Assembly: GCA_032622095.1 (NCBI GenBank)
Contig: CP136066.1
Coordinates: 146,163,559 to 146,227,558 of the forward strand
From: Siphonodentalium dalli
Lineage: Eukaryota > Mollusca > Scaphopoda > Gadilida > Siphonodentaliidae
Length of the DNA: 64,000 nucleotides
Direction: 5' to 3'
Position numbers and translations under genes: made by a program. The notes below the pieces were generated by a model. The model did no database searches, was not told where the DNA came from, and saw only the letters and a list, made by a program, of their open reading frames with translations. Below, one piece after another: positions 1-13,650 of the stretch. Positions within the stretch are counted from its first letter, which is position 1. Every line of letters starts with the position of its first letter.

Positions 1-1185
1 CACCGAGCCCACCATTACGTAATATAAATCTTAATGTTTTTTTTAAAGTGATTCTAAATTTGATCACTCGTGATGTTGTAAATTGTTTCAGAGAGCTCCG
101 TTATTTTGTCGAAATTACGTTCTATAATTATTTAGAAGGAAGTGTAAGGTAGGTTGACAAATACACGAAATAGTGATATATCGGCTTCATATACTCTGAA
201 AAATAATGGCCATGGTCACAGCTATTTTCCGGCTGTTTTCACTTTTTCTCACAGAAATGGAACAAACGCTCTTTATTTTTACTATATCAGGAATAGTCCA
301 CTGGGAACGCTCTATTCTGTTTTGTTTGGGACCCAAACGTCGTGTTCAAAGCTGTAATTTTGATTACTTCAATGCGTCTTTTTTGGGACACAGAATGCAC
401 GTAAAAATGTATAGTTCATGTATTTATGGACCTAATTCGATACCTGGAACAACGAAGAAGCGAGTAATATTAGGTGTATTTTGGAGCACAAACCACCACG
501 TGGCTTTTAGCGCTATACAATATAAGTTATCACATGTGCATCACATAGAATAACCGGTACCCAGATAACAATAAAGAGCTCTTTTATGTCGTCTCTTCCA
601 AATATGGTAGAAATAAACAGCGTTATTCTGTTATGTGCTGAAAGATGAAAGAAGTTATTCAATTTCGCCGACTTCAGTAAATTGTTCTGGGGCATTTAAA
701 GTTGATATGTGTGTATGTATCGACCTGCTTTAACGATATCCTGTTCGATTTGACACCATAAAACCACCATGATTTATATATATGTATGTTTATACACCAG
801 AACATAATTATATCGGATCCATATAGGCCCATTAACACAAGGTTTTGATGGCCGGACATCAACTTTGAAAAGATGAAGTTTTTACACGCCTCATATATAA
901 AGAGCGTCTATGATTATTCGACTCAAAGTGGTACCCAGACAATACGTAATAGAGTATTCTCAAATATGAACGTTCGTGGTGGTAGTATATACTTGTGGAT
1001 ATTTTATTGTAGATTTTTTTACCATGGATGTATGATATTCTGTAATGCTTCATTCTCAGCCATTAGTCATCCAGGACACGGCGAATTGTGATAGCATGCA
1101 AGCTGCAAGTTGTATAATTTTCTTTTGCATGTCAAGTGAAAAATGGGCGTAGGAAATTCTGGATTATAAAGATGCATTATCCGAA
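1..1185. other. No gene seen
   Basis: AT-rich. It contains the motif pair AACGCTCTTTATT at 265 and AACGCTCTATT at 306, and a single TATAAAGAGCGTC at about 895. The open frame at 206-553 crosses this motif pair and has no recognisable domain. Confidence 0.6.
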
Positions 1186-1530
1186 TTAACGCTCCTAAAT
1201 TACCATTTCCTTGGCTTCGGGGATAAAAAATATTTGATTCGAGTCGACGAACCCACCCATCAAAGCTCAGAGTGATCAGATATCGATTTTTGAAGTTTGT
1301 TATTTCTCGAGATATGCAATTATTTGTGGTCCAGAAAAAACGTTGTCAAACGGGCGGTCTCGGACAAAATTGCAGATGAAGATGGATAACTCTAAAATCA
1401 AGTGGTAATACGGCCAAATTTCGTGATAATACGGCCATATTTCGTTACAAAAATGTTGATAAATAACACGTTTTGGGAAATTTGATATAGACGACAATGT
1501 GTAGCATTATTTTGTTGCAATTAATCGATT
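1186..1530 (+). mobile_element. TTAA MITE family H, end-degraded copy
   Basis: Reverse-complement relative of 16305-16648: CTCCTAAATTACCATTTCC, AATATTTGATTCGAGTCGAC, AGCTCAGAGTGATCAGATAT and ATGTTGATAAATAACACG are shared. Terminal repeats are no longer recognisable. Confidence 0.65.
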
Positions 1531-2061
1531 CTGATAACTAAAGCGTATTTTTGACGAAATGTTATATCTTGGTGATATATGACCGGACATCTATAATCGC
1601 TGGAACGTGACAAAACCCGAGGTTATATACTAGACCTAATTTGTGGTTTGATGATTAATTTGCTTGCTGTACTGCATGTATATGTGGAGTAATTCGTATG
1701 CTTAACTAATTTATTCTGTCCACGACGTACCTGCGTATATTCCGTGTTTCGAATTCGGATGATTTGCCTTTGATTATCGACAGTAATAAACGGGTATGGC
1801 TCATGTTAATCTCCAAGTAGTATATGCGTAACTTGGAAGGAGGATCAAAACACCAATGAAGTACCAATATTGATATATATATGCACAAATTGCCAGTCAT
1901 AGAAGTGTTCTATAGTTTAAAAAAACAAAAACATTCTCACAGAGTAAAACGCATTTTATTTCTACCATTTCGGGAATAGACTAACAAGAAACGATATATA
2001 TATAAATTGGATTCGATTTTTCTCAAAGCTGACTCGAATTTCACATATAGGCCGCGATACA

Positions 2062-2086
2062 GGGGGGGGGGGGGGGGGGGGGGGGG
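2062..2086 (+). repeat. G homopolymer, 25 bases
   Basis: Unbroken run of 25 G. Other G or C runs of 9-16 occur near 5491, 6030, 17335, 18386, 47080, 47170, 49372 and 61735. Length may be affected by sequencing or assembly. Confidence 0.85.
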
Positions 2087-2586
2087 TAGTAAAAACTTTA
2101 CTGGAAGGTATGCCGTTTTTTTTTATCTGGCATTTTCGGGGACCCACTAACCCCAAATCTGAAAAAAGGTATTTTTTTACTCCTTATTTTTTTACTGAGA
2201 CATACTTCATCAGCAATGTTAGCTGTTATATTATGCAGTGTGGTATACCAGCCATTTTTCACACCTAAATTTCGAAAGCAGTTAACGCGGTCATAAAAAT
2301 TACATATACTGCAACAATGAGACATCCGTGAAGATATATCCCCGAATACAAACATCCGGCAAAAAGTCTAACCTGCACGCAATATACGTTATTAATAAAA
2401 GTTACCCCATAGCTCCTATTTTATATATATATATTTTATTCGTCGATAATAACACAAGTAACGAATAAATAAACAGAAACGGTTCATAAAATATAGTGGA
2501 AATACAATACCTTTATCATATATGTTACTATTTGAATATATATATTAGTATACGGTATATAGCATATCTGCAACTTCAGACATTAT

Positions 2587-2730
2587 ACAGTTATCGCATT
2601 GTTTCGAGGTTGACACGAGGAGTTGTCAACCCGATGAAGTCAATATTCACCAAGGCCGTAGGCCGAGGTGAATATTGGCTTCCGAGGGCTGACAATTCTT
2701 CGTGTCAACCAAGAACAATGCGATAACTGT
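2587..2730. mobile_element. Hairpin MITE, family N
   Basis: ACAGTTATCGCATTGTT at the left and its exact complement at the right; arms of about 70 bp (GGTTGACACGAGGAGTTGTC and its near complement) meet at AAGGCCGTAGGCCGAGG. A transposon origin is inferred from the structure. Confidence 0.6.
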
Positions 2731-4174
2731 TTTATTATATGAAACGCTATTTGATTGGACAAGACGTTGTGACGTTGAACGTCGCTGGAAAACCTGATAA
2801 ATTTTCAGGTCTGATAATAAGTTATGTTAACCCCTGAAGTTTCTGACGTCACTCAGAACTGATATTAACCTGTTGTTTCATTAATGAGGTGAACAAAGTT
2901 AGATATCTCGATTCGTTACGTTTTAACATAGGAATTGGGGAAAGAAACTTATGATCATATAATAATGTTGATTAATCCTTTCGTATATATCGAGGTTTCT
3001 GTTACCTTTTTTACCGTCTTTCCGCTTTTTTGATTTGTCGTAATATTTGCCGTGTGCGGATAAAACAGTCTGTTGTATGTTTACCGAAATAACTCGCAGC
3101 CTGACATTATACACCCATATATATAGGGCGCAATAACAATGAGTTTATGGCACGAGTAATTTGGTCGGATTTAGTGTACAGTACCCCTTTAATCTCGTGT
3201 GAGGACCTTGGTCGATGTACTCGTACGTGTCGCTTATGGTTAGAAATGGTACTCTATATATATTGAATATATCGCTGTTTCTATGGCCATTGCAAGTACT
3301 ATATCGACTAAAGGAAATGATCAATTAAATTGCTCATATTATGAGTGCATCATATTCTCATCGCGGGTTATTACCCATCGTTTGAAAACTTGAATCAACA
3401 GAACCAGAAATTATTAAGCTGTTATAGCGAGTCATCGTATTCACTGGGAGTCCCAAACGAGTCAGCTCCTGAATCACCAAAAAAGATCGTGGAAACAACT
3501 CGCGGGTTTCCGTATATATCGACAACCACGTGTATCAATGTGTGTAAACACTGCCGTATCTAAGAATGAATAGCGTACAGTGAATGGCGATCGGTCGATA
3601 AGTGCTGCCGCTGATGAAGTAACAAAAACGATAAGATTACTGAGTAATTAAGGAGAGAATGAACACGTGCAGACTGGTATAGTATGACTAGTATATAAAA
3701 CTAAAGTTAGGAGATATGTCACAGTTAGAGTAGCATGAATTGGTAACAGCAGTGTATTTCGACAAGGTTTCGTTGCGACATCACACACATTGGAATAGTT
3801 TGGTTCACCTTTTACACGAGGTACGTAAATTCACTGATATTTTGCGATAGGGGCGAGGGTGTCTCATCTCATTTCTAGCCAAATTGTCTACATAATTGTT
3901 GTGTCTAAATACTAAAATTTTAAGTTTGACTCAAAATTAATTTATATATATTTGTATATATATTTATTTTAACTCTGAAAAGGTTCCCTATATGTTGTTT
4001 GGACCTATAACGGTGATTAAGTTCATGTTATTGATAAAGTTTTGAACTCACATTGCTTCTTGTTGGAACGTCGCTCACGATACTAAGTAATGTGTATATA
4101 TAGGCTATATATTGTGAGGTTTTTTTAATCAGTAACAAAATTTAAAATACCAATTCAAACAAACTATTACACTT
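2731..4174. other. No gene seen; lone family I end
   Basis: Only a TTAA element right end (GTGTACAGTACCCCTTTAA, about 3174-3192) is recognisable. Short open frames at 2923-3114 (minus) and 3345-3563 (plus) show no domain. Confidence 0.55.
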
Positions 4175-4570
4175 AAGGGTATGCGTTCTAATGGCACTTA
4201 ATCCGGCACTTAATACAGTCTGTTCTCGCGGAAATAAGCTCATAGTGAACTTATTTCAACGGACGGAAATAACCTCATTTGGCATTATTTATATGTGAAA
4301 TAAGACCCATATGGACCTAAACGCTGGTTATTAAAACAACCCTACATGGGACTATTGTAATATGAAATCAGCCCGTAGTGTGCTTATTTTCAAGATAACA
4401 AGCTGGAAAATAACAAGAATAAACCAACTCACGACTTATAAGATGTACGATCTTTATGATGGGTAAGGGTATACGTCCACTGTGGGCTAAACTCAGAATC
4501 AAATAAGTCCAATATGAACCTATGTCTGGTATAGGTCGATTATGAGCCTATTTGCGCGAGGGTATGTAAC
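4175..4570 (+). repeat. AAATAAG-rich repeat, family J
   Basis: Recurrent GAAATAAGCTCATA, AAATAAGACCCATATGGACC, AAATAAGTCCAATATGAACC and TATGAGCCTATTT strings. The same vocabulary recurs at 15120-15720, 43555-44035 and 48715-48860. Confidence 0.6.
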
Positions 4571-4596
4571 CGGATAACGTGATATACGCGTGATCG

Positions 4597-5122
4597 TTAA
4601 AGGCACGGGCGGCGTTCGTTGCAGAAATATTCATATTTGTTCAAATCGCCATAAACGGAAGGAATATTAAAATATCTATAGTTTTGTTCATACGCCAAAC
4701 ATAATCAGCGCGTAAATAGTATATTGTCAAGACGTACGTCGGTGTACGTAAACAAGAACCTGCTCGTGTTACAGAAGTTCTGCTTCTGTTTACATAACAC
4801 AGCGCAATTCTATTGGTTAATTACACACAAATGATATAAACGCTCTTTATTATTCCCATATCAGGAAAACAGTAACAAACAACGCTCTTTATGTTTACCA
4901 TATCCGGATCTAAACACAAGCCATGTTCTCTAACGTTTATTTTTTGCTTTTGTTTACATAACAAAGGAAAAAACATTTGACAATAACATACTGTTTATGC
5001 CATATTTCTGATTGGTATAAGAACAATGTCTCTCTATATTTTACTATTCTTTCTGTTTATGGCGGTTTTTGACGGAGCTGAATATTTTAACACCATAACA
5101 CCAACGCCGCCCGTATCTTTAA
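4597..5122 (+). mobile_element. TTAA foldback MITE, family B (full length)
   Basis: TTAA at 4597-4600 and 5119-5122. Left end AGGCACGGGCGGCGTT and right end AACGCCGCCCGTATCT form a 16-bp near-perfect inverted repeat. Paired AACGCTCTTTAT motifs stand at 4839 and 4881. The short open frame at 5026-5235 is incidental. Confidence 0.75.
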
Positions 5123-6429
5123 GTGATAACAATAGAAGCACCACACTATACTGTGGTAACATTTGGAACGATCCGGCAATACGATATTTGTATATCCGAT
5201 CAGATGACTCTTTTTCGACAACGATGATTCAATAAAAGTCGATGATATAACAATAGGTTAACTGAGAAGTCAACTGAACTGGAAACGAGCGAGTGTCAAA
5301 ACAACACCTTTATGGCTATGTTTGACGCGCATCATATCGTTTCAGCCTCTGCGGTATCGACTCAGTCAATCTGGATAACGCTTAATGGATATACGGTTAA
5401 CTAAATAAATGACAGCGTATGTTCGAGACATGAACACTTGCAAAAATCATATAGCAATTGTCAAGCAGTTTTCAATGTTTCCCACAGATACGGGGGGGGG
5501 GGGGAATTTCCGGCACGTATGCCGGGGTGGGTGGGTGGTCAAAGCCACCAACAAGCAATTTTTTCCGCAACTAAAAAAAACATTTCCTGCTTGTTTTTGT
5601 TAGTGTTTTGGCAATGAGTTGGGCTTCAAAACCACTTTGAATGAGAGAAATAATGTAATTCTAACTGGTAAACTGACTGCAGGCATGCAGTTATCGTGCT
5701 GTATTTTGTTGCAAATTTTGAAATCCAAGATGGCCGCTGGCAGCCATGTATTTTGGCCGAATGACCTCAAAATGACTCATTCCTATTTACATGTCCATGT
5801 TAACATCCATGATAAATAGTAGGCACAGAAATTCATATACAGCTGTTTACAGTGAATTCCCCCCGCAAATCTCTGTTTTAGTGTTAAAAGGGGGGGGTGA
5901 GTGTCAAAAAATGGTCGGAAAAAACTGCCGAAAACGGAAAAAAATTTGGCGGTGGGGGTGCATGGGTGGGTACAAAAAAATGATCGAAAGGGAAAAAATG
6001 CCATACGTGCCTGAATTTTTTTTCCGACCCCCCCCCCCCCGACAGATAGATAATTTAATCTTCAAAACATTATGCATGCTGGCGCAAAGAACGGAAAATT
6101 AGAAATGAGAGAAGCGCTCTTTATCTTAACCATATCAGGAAAAGATTAATGATCATCAATAAGGGATTCCCTTTATTATATATTCCATGCTAAAGAAACC
6201 CAATTTTCTAAATTATATGACTTGAATAAGCCATTACGTGGCATATACAATCCAAATAAATTAAATTACGTATTTAGCCGGTATTTTGGTTCCCTGAACC
6301 GGACCGCGGTGTGGACTGCGGTTTCACGTGTATAAGGATGTTTAAATACTGCGAAAGGCAAAACACGGTCTATAAATATTCATTTGTAGGGTCGTTGAGC
6401 TACTAAGTCGAACAACTTATGATATAATA
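5123..6429. other. No gene seen; low-complexity runs
   Basis: Contains G runs near 5491 and 5890, a C run near 6030, a palindrome-like AAGATGGCCGCTGGCAGCCA at 5727 and one AGCGCTCTTTAT motif at 6113. Open frames of 66-103 codons here are rich in homopolymer codons and unconvincing. Confidence 0.55.
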
Positions 6430-6725
6430 AAATGATGACGCTCCTAAATTACTATTTCTTTTGCTTCGAGAGTAAAAAATATTTGACTCGAGTCAAAGAA
6501 CCCATCCTCCAAGCTCAGATCAGTTATCGATTTTTGAAATCTATTATTTTTCATCACGTGGAATATATTTGGCGCCCCCTAGCAAATATTCTACGAACCG
6601 ACTGACATACTCTCAATACCAAATTGTGTTGAACAAAATGCTGATATATAACACGTTTTGGAAAATTTTATACTAGAGTTGACAGTGGTTAACATTGTGT
6701 TGGTAATTAGTCGATTTTGAAGAAA
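6430..6725 (+). mobile_element. TTAA MITE family H, end-degraded copy
   Basis: Shares GCTCCTAAATTACTATTTC, AATATTTGACTCGAGTCAA and GCTGATATATAACACGTTTT with the copies at 1186 and 16305, with a different middle segment. Confidence 0.6.
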
Positions 6726-7426
6726 TGTTTTTGTTGTTATTGTTGTAATTGTAATCTGATGATACGGGGACCATCGAATCTGATTGTGTTCCTTTAAATA
6801 TTTTCCCATGTTGGATCCAAGGTTTGACCCAAAGGATCCCATTAGACTATTTACAACCATGTGGAGTAGTGTTTGGTTGAAAGTTTTCAGCAGCTATAAA
6901 ACTAAGGCCTAAGGCTTGTTGAACTCTTGTTGAAACAGAGTCTTCCTCTCATGACTCAATCACAGCGGAAATGTGACACTCCTCGACCCAGTACATTTTC
7001 TGGTGACGAATCGTTGTTTTAGTGATAATTTTAGGCGATAATTACCAGTTGTTGATTGGGAGAGTCATTCGAGCAAAACCCATAATAAAAAAAACTACGC
7101 TGATACTTGGATTTTCCAATCAATTTATATGGTAAATTACGTGCTTCATTTGTACACCAGGAGTTGAATATCTTTCCATTTCTGGATCCTATAGGTTACA
7201 CTATTATGCTCCCCAATGAAAAATGATCGACCAGTTAGGGAGAGAAAGTTTCCAACGGCTAAAATACTAAGGCCCAAAGCCTGTTAACCTTATTATTTGA
7301 ACACCCATGTATATTAACTGACCAGTCTAACGTACACTGCCATATAATTGCCTCAGATCTGTGGAGAAACACAGTGCAAGGCCATTAAAATTATTCCTTC
7401 CACAACACAGTTCCTGGGCATATAAT

Positions 7427-8700
7427 TCAATTCAATTAAGTTTATTCAGATCGTCAATATAGACATTACAGAAGAGTTGTATACATAAATACAATGTATA
7501 TATATACAGCAATGCCCAAAGAAACCGACCACATTACCACAGCAGAACCATGGACAGCCCCTCAGGACCCAGTCGGAAATACGGCCCGCCACCATCCATC
7601 GGAAAGCTCTCGGCGATAGCTTTCCGATGAATGGCACAAACCACACCCCGACCAAATCCCGAAAAACAACCCACCATTCCGCCCCGGTCAGGTGGTCAAT
7701 CACTTTGGTAATCACTGTATGGTCATTACAGGTATACATGTAGAAATGGGGTGGACGATATTCTTTACCTACACTGTTTAAGTTCGACAGGCTGCTGGTA
7801 GTAAGCCTTAGGGGGACCTAAATATCTCAAGGACCTTCCTAATAAATACTGACAAGTTTTTAACTGTCTTATGATTTCGGGAGTTAAATAGAGCGGCTAA
7901 TTTATAAGTGTTTGGTCTCTGATAGAAGTAGGGTTTTAGATATTTTATTCTTAATTCGCTAAGTTCCCTACACGTCAGTACCATGTGATATTCATCGCCG
8001 ATTTCGAGATTACATAGAGCGCAGATTCTGTCGGAATAATCGGTATTCGTCCAAGCACCGAGTTCTATTGGGAGTTTGTGGTTTCTAGTGCGGAAAGCTA
8101 AAGTGTTTTGAACTGCTCTATTGTCATCAAGGGATAGATAATTCTCTCGTGCAAAATTTGACTTTATAATCCGATAAAATGCGAATTTGCTTGATTTCGA
8201 TATTGTTGCCCACCATTCTTGAATGTATATGTCTCGTAGCTTACCGGAAGTTGTGCGATTGAAGCTTTTCAAGCTTGGTACGTGTTGGTTGGTCCAGACA
8301 CTACTCATACCTAGGCAGTTAAGGGTGTCCCGTATACCAATAATCAGTGAATTATTAAAAACATTATCACAATATAAACAATACATAGCATAATACAAAA
8401 TAAGAGGCAATCTATTGGTTGGCATGCAGATAAGCTTAGCCCAATACGAGAGGGAACGGGTTTTGATTCTCACCGTTATGGGGCATATTCCTAGTTCCCC
8501 ATAAACAAAAGCATTGGGTGTTGATTTTTTTCATTTTAAGGGAGAATTTCAAAAACCACAATTCAAGTTTTTCAAAGCATGTTAGGTTTTCAAAACCCCA
8601 CACCTCAGCTCCGTATGTCAAACTTGGTATGATCGATTTTTCATAGATCTCCAAGATGCTTTGTACAGAGAGTTTATGACAACGGGCTCTGTTGTTACGC
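7427..8700 (-). pseudogene. LINE 3' end (non-LTR retrotransposon ORF2 C-terminus), broken
   Basis: Reading from 8654 down to 7808, two frames carry the typical tail of a LINE polyprotein: PSLTYGAEVWG, then after a frameshift a 221-codon stretch with RTRNHKLPIELGAW, a Cys cluster (CALCNLEIGDEYH...C) and KLAALFNSRNHKTVKNLSVFIRK. The element ends in a 3' region with TAAACTTAATTGAATTGAAT (minus strand, about 7427-7446). A family C MITE interrupts the 3' part at 7505-7719. Endonuclease and reverse-transcriptase cores are absent. Confidence 0.8.
7505..7719. mobile_element. TA-flanked foldback MITE, family C
   Basis: TA|CAGCAATGCCC at the left and GTAATCACTG|TA at the right; diverged inverted arms with AAAGCTCTCGGCGATAGCTTT at the centre. 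CAGT-type termini and TA target sites fit a Tc1/mariner-derived MITE. It sits inside the 3' part of a LINE. Confidence 0.65.
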
Positions 8701-11700
8701 TATACTGTGACAGCAACACTTATGGATAGGCGGCTATATATATTCAGTTATCAAATGGTGGAGGGTAACTTGTAGATGTTCTGCAGTGAACGCTCCAATT
8801 ATATTTACGTCTATATGTCGATATTTCCTATTGAAAACACAGTCAATTCCTATTGAAACAGGGTATTTCCGTCACGTCTCGATGACATCGGAAATCTGAC
8901 TTGCCGACCAAGTAACTTTTATGGAGACATTCTCAAGCGGTAAAAAAATTCCGGAAAATTGCTGCCGGCACATAATTCCGTAAAGACAAGGCGCACTGTA
9001 TAGTTGCGTCACGGCCCTATATCCCATATGGTTATCCATAACCATACAGAAAATATTGCCATAATGAAATTATACAATGTTCCGTAACCTTACAGTACAT
9101 AGTGCGGGCAGGATTTTTCCGGTTCTTTGTTCAGAGCAAAACCCACAATAAAAAACCTGACATCTAACAAATTTCTTTTGTTAATTATATATATATACGC
9201 GTATATACCAAGAGTTGAATATCTATACCCATGTTGGATCTTATGTTAGACTCAAATTCCCTCATTAGAAAATGTTCAACCACAGCAAGTGCATGGTGTT
9301 TTGGTGAAATATTACAACGGCTATATAAAACTAAAGCCTAAGGTGTGTTGAACGTACTATCTGAACACCCATACACATAACATGTGTGACAATCCAACAA
9401 CTATTAATGGGCGACTATACAGTTATCAAAGAGTGGTGGGTAATCCGCCGTGACCGCTCCAATTAAATATACGTATATAAATTTCGAAAATTTCTATTGA
9501 GTCAGAATCTTCCTGTCGCAAAACACACAATAACAAAAACCTGATATACTCCGATACTTGGATTTTTCAACAAATATCTTTTGTAAATTACGTATACACA
9601 ATGTATACCAAGAGTTTAATATCTTTCCATTTTGGATCATATGTTAGACCCAAATGCCCCCCATTAGTAAATGTTCAACCACAGCGAGTGGTGTTAAGTG
9701 TGAAAGATTCAAACGGCTATAAAACTAAGACCTAACATCGAAATTTCTATTGAAAGAGTGTCTCCATGGTACGACTCAATCACAGCTGAGATCTGACACT
9801 CGCCGATTCAGTAACTTTTATGGTGACAAATCGCGCACTTTTTAATAATTCCCAGCTGTCTGTTGCGGAAGTCACTCGGGCAAAACCCACAATATAAAAA
9901 AAAACCCTGACATCTGATACTGGGATTTTCCAACAATTTTCATTTGTAAATTACGTATACCAAGAGTTGAATACCTTCCCGTTTTGGATCATATGTTAAA
10001 CTCAAATGCCCCCCCCCCATTATAAATATTCAACCACAGCGAGTGGTGTTTGGGTGAAATATTCCAACGGCTATAAAACTTAAGGCCTTAGCGTGTTGAA
10101 CGTATTACCTGAACACCCATACACATAAAGTACATGACAATCCAATATAGTTATATTCATCGGCGAATTATACAGTCATCAAATGGTTGTGATTGTTCCG
10201 CAGTGATCGGTCAAATTAAATATACATCTAAATTTCGAATATTTCTATTGAAAAAAACAGACAATTCCTGTTGAAACAGGGTCTTTCTGTCGTCGTGACT
10301 CAATCAAAGAGGAAATCTGACACTTGCAGACACAGTTAAGTTTCTGATGACGAATCGTTGTTACAGTCATGCACATTTTTGATCAGGCGATAATTACCAT
10401 GCAGCTGCCTGTTGCGGGAGTCACTTGGGGAAAAACCCACAATAAAAAAACCTGACATATATACTCTGATACTTGGGTTTTCCAACAAATTTCTTTTGTA
10501 AATTACGTATTCCAAGAGTTGAATATCTTCCCATTTTGGACGATATGCTACACACAAATGACCCCATTATAGAAAATGGTCAACCACAGCGAGTGATATT
10601 TTTGGTAAAAGATTCCAACGGCATACAACTAAGGCATTGTGTGTGTTGGACGTATTACCCGAACACCCATACACGTGAAATACATGACAATCCAATAGTT
10701 ATTCATCGGCGAATATACAGTTATCAAATGGTGGTGGTTGTTCGGCAGTGATCGATCAAATTAAATATACCTCTAAATTTCGAATATTTCTATTGAAAAA
10801 AAAAAACAATCGACCCCTGTTGAAACAGGGTCTTTCTGTCGCGACTCAATCAAAGAGGAAATCTGACACTTGCAGACACAGTCAAGTTTCTGATGACGAA
10901 TCGTTGTTACAATCATGCACATTTTTGATCGGGCGATAATTACCATGCAGCTGCCTGTTGCGGGAGTCACTCGGGAGTCACCCACAATAAAAAACCTGAC
11001 ATACTCTGATACTTGGGTTTTCCAACAAATTTCTTTTGTAAATTACGTATACAAAGAGTTGAATATCTTCCCATTTTTGATATGTTAGATTCAAATGCCC
11101 CCATTAGAAAACGGTCAACCACAGCGAGTGATATTTTTGGTGAAAGAATTCAACAGCTATATAGCTATGGCATTGTGTGTGTTAAACGTATTACATGAAC
11201 ACCCATACACGTAAAATATATGACAATAAAATTGTTATTCATCGGCGAATATAAGTCATCAAAGGGTGGTGGGTGTTCACAGTGACCGCTCCAATTAAAC
11301 ATACGTCTAAATTTCGAAAATTTATATTGGAACACAATCGATTCCTGTTGAAACAGGGTCTTTCTGTCACGACTCAACACAGCGGAAATCTGACTCGCCG
11401 AACCAGTAACATTTAAGGCGACAACTCGTTGTTTCAGTTGTGCACTTTTGTCTCTGGCGATAATTTCCAGTTGTCTGTTGTGAGAGTCACTCTCGCTAAA
11501 CCCATACTTAAAAAAAACCCTGACAAACGATGATACTTGGATTTTCCAACAAATGAAACAGGGTCTGTCCGTCACGACTCAATCACAGCGGAAATCTGAC
11601 ACTCGCCGACCCAGTAAAGTTTGTGATGACGAATCGTTGTTTCAGTGGTGCACTTTTTTATCTGACGATAATTACCAGCTGTTGGTTGTGGGAGTCACTC

Positions 11701-11936
11701 GCGTAAAACCCATAATTACATTCCAAGAATTCAGAGTGACGAATTCCGCAAAGGTCGTCGATATTCATTCTCAGATGATAATACGATGTATGGGAGCCGA
11801 TTAACGTGAATACATGCTGTATATGCGCGTGTCTCTGACTACATGTGACTCATTCATGATTCCACTCTCTTATAATAATGACTCGCTATTCACAGACGAG
11901 TCAGCGAGTCATTCTGCTTGTAGCTATTAACCCACT

Positions 11937-12171
11937 CTTACCAATTGGATTTGCTCATTTAGCAATAAAATTAGACATTGGATTAGTCTATTATTCATCG
12001 CTCGAGGGATATGCGGGAACTATATAAGCAGGCGACAGACAGACGAACATATAACACAAGCGCAGTATTAATATGTGGGAAATGTTCAGATAAGTTCAAC
12101 AAAAGTCCATACTATCTTAACATTTCCTAAGGGAACTACTCACCCATGAGTATTTAGTAAAAAAATGTTAA
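11937..12171 (+). mobile_element. MITE family E copy
   Basis: TTAACCCACTCTTACCAAT at the left and TTAA at 12168-12171. The interior shares ATATAAGCAGGCGACAGAC, GGAAATGTTCAGATAAGTTC and AACTACTCACCCATGAGTA with the other copies. Confidence 0.65.
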
Positions 12172-13139
12172 ACATATGTTCTTAAATGTGGTATACGATA
12201 GAATTTTTCATAATTTTATTTCTTCCCTTTCTAATCGGGATTCCATTTTTAAAAGCCACTTGGCGGTTTGCGCTCCAAAATCCACTTAAAAATATTCGCT
12301 TTTGAATTGTTCTTGGTATCGAAATAGGTCAATACATACTTTTGAACTACTTTTCTACGAGCATAGTATGTCATAGAAAGACAAATTGAAGCAATACAAT
12401 ATATAACTTTGGACACGTTGCATGCTGGCACAGAACAGAAAAGTGCGAACTGTGTGAATCGGTTTCTGATATATTGTAGAAATACAGATTTTTAAAAAAA
12501 CTTTTTGACTTCTGTGCGAAAAATTTAAAACAACTCTGAACAACTGGACAATTTTTCAGAGTGAAGCCGGTATCAATATATACTTCGTGCATTGTTCAAC
12601 CGATCTTATACCTCCTTCCAAATTACGTATAGACATAATTTGGAAGATCGAATGAGCCACGTCCTTTTAAATTTACCTTTCATACTGAAATTCGCACCTG
12701 ATGCAGCCAAAGTAGTTAGATCTAGATATATACTCGTGTTGAAGACGTGTGCATGCGTGCCTGGTCACGACAGATGTAAATTCGAATGAATGAATGGGAA
12801 ACATATCAGAACTTTCTTACATTGTCATCATAAGCCAGACTTGAAAATCTCTACGCTGGGATCCAGATCCTCTCCATGTTGTTTCCGAGACATTCAAATA
12901 ACAAACAAGGATAACTCCATATGTAGAATGGAAAACGCTAACAATGCCAATTGCCCCTCTTTTGAATGCATGCATTCATGATGGTGAACATCCATACAAA
13001 ATTTTATTTAGATCCGATTACACATGACTGAGATATGCACCAGGACGGACAGAAAACCACTATTTTCAGATAACATGCACAGGATAACTATATATATAGA
13101 ACAGAAATTTACTACCGCAAACTGTCGGTGAAGCATCTC
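12172..13139. other. No gene seen
   Basis: Overlapping short open frames on both strands at 12249-12981 lack recognisable domains. Confidence 0.5.
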
Positions 13140-13650
13140 GTTGCCCCACCAAGAAACCCTTTGCGATACATAAACAACTTCACCAATACGGCTCCCTTCA
13201 ATTCGAGTTTCATCCCGTCCATGGAATCTATCATGCAAAACCACTACCGAAACAGAAAAACTTAACGACCCCTCATCACATCCAACCAAATACGAAATAA
13301 TAAGTAACTTATATAGAACTTTCTGCCAAAAAGATATGACTATATATATAAAAAAAAAAGAACCACCATACGTGAGGCTACAACTATGGTCAGAGGAGAC
13401 TAAACAAATTGCACTGTATATATACTCAGAAATAACTGGTGATCTAAACTTTGATAAATATGAAAATTACATCTCAGCTCATCCAACGTGTAGTTGTGGC
13501 AATCCATGTGAAGGTGCAAACATTTTTCTTCAGGTGTCCTTTGTACGAAGATTACAGAGACCGTATGTGCTACAGTGAACCATTTAATACGCACAATTTC
13601 AAGACAGTAGATTCATTTATTTCCTCGACAGACCGTTTTTCATAATTCTC
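13140..13650 (+). pseudogene. Second LINE lineage: C-terminal zinc-knuckle fragment
   Basis: The stretch DLNFDKYENYISAHPTCSCG continues as NPCEGA in one frame; after a frameshift VQTFFFRCPLYEDYRDRM follows. A CxCG...HFxxxCPLY..R pattern is typical of the C-terminus of several LINE polyproteins. The upstream part to about 13140 is degraded. Confidence 0.6.

Larger units (their letters stand above)
6900..11730 (+). repeat. Tandem array of about 540-bp units (family D)
   Basis: The marker TACTTGG.TTTTCCAA recurs at about 7104, 9554, 9919, 10470, 11010 and 11534; the last intervals are about 551, 540 and 524 bp, with a shortened unit of about 365 bp before them. Other shared blocks are GTTGAATATCTT.CCATTT, CAACCACAGCGAGTG, TGAACACCCATACAC, TTGAAACAGGGTCTTTCTGT and GACGAATCGTTGTT. 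The array is interrupted at about 7320-8715 by the LINE and its MITE. Open frames in it are incidental. Confidence 0.8.

Noticed and set aside
6900-11730. CRISPR-like array
   Set aside because: Units of about 540 bp with no short repeat/unique spacer alternation; a eukaryotic tandem repeat.
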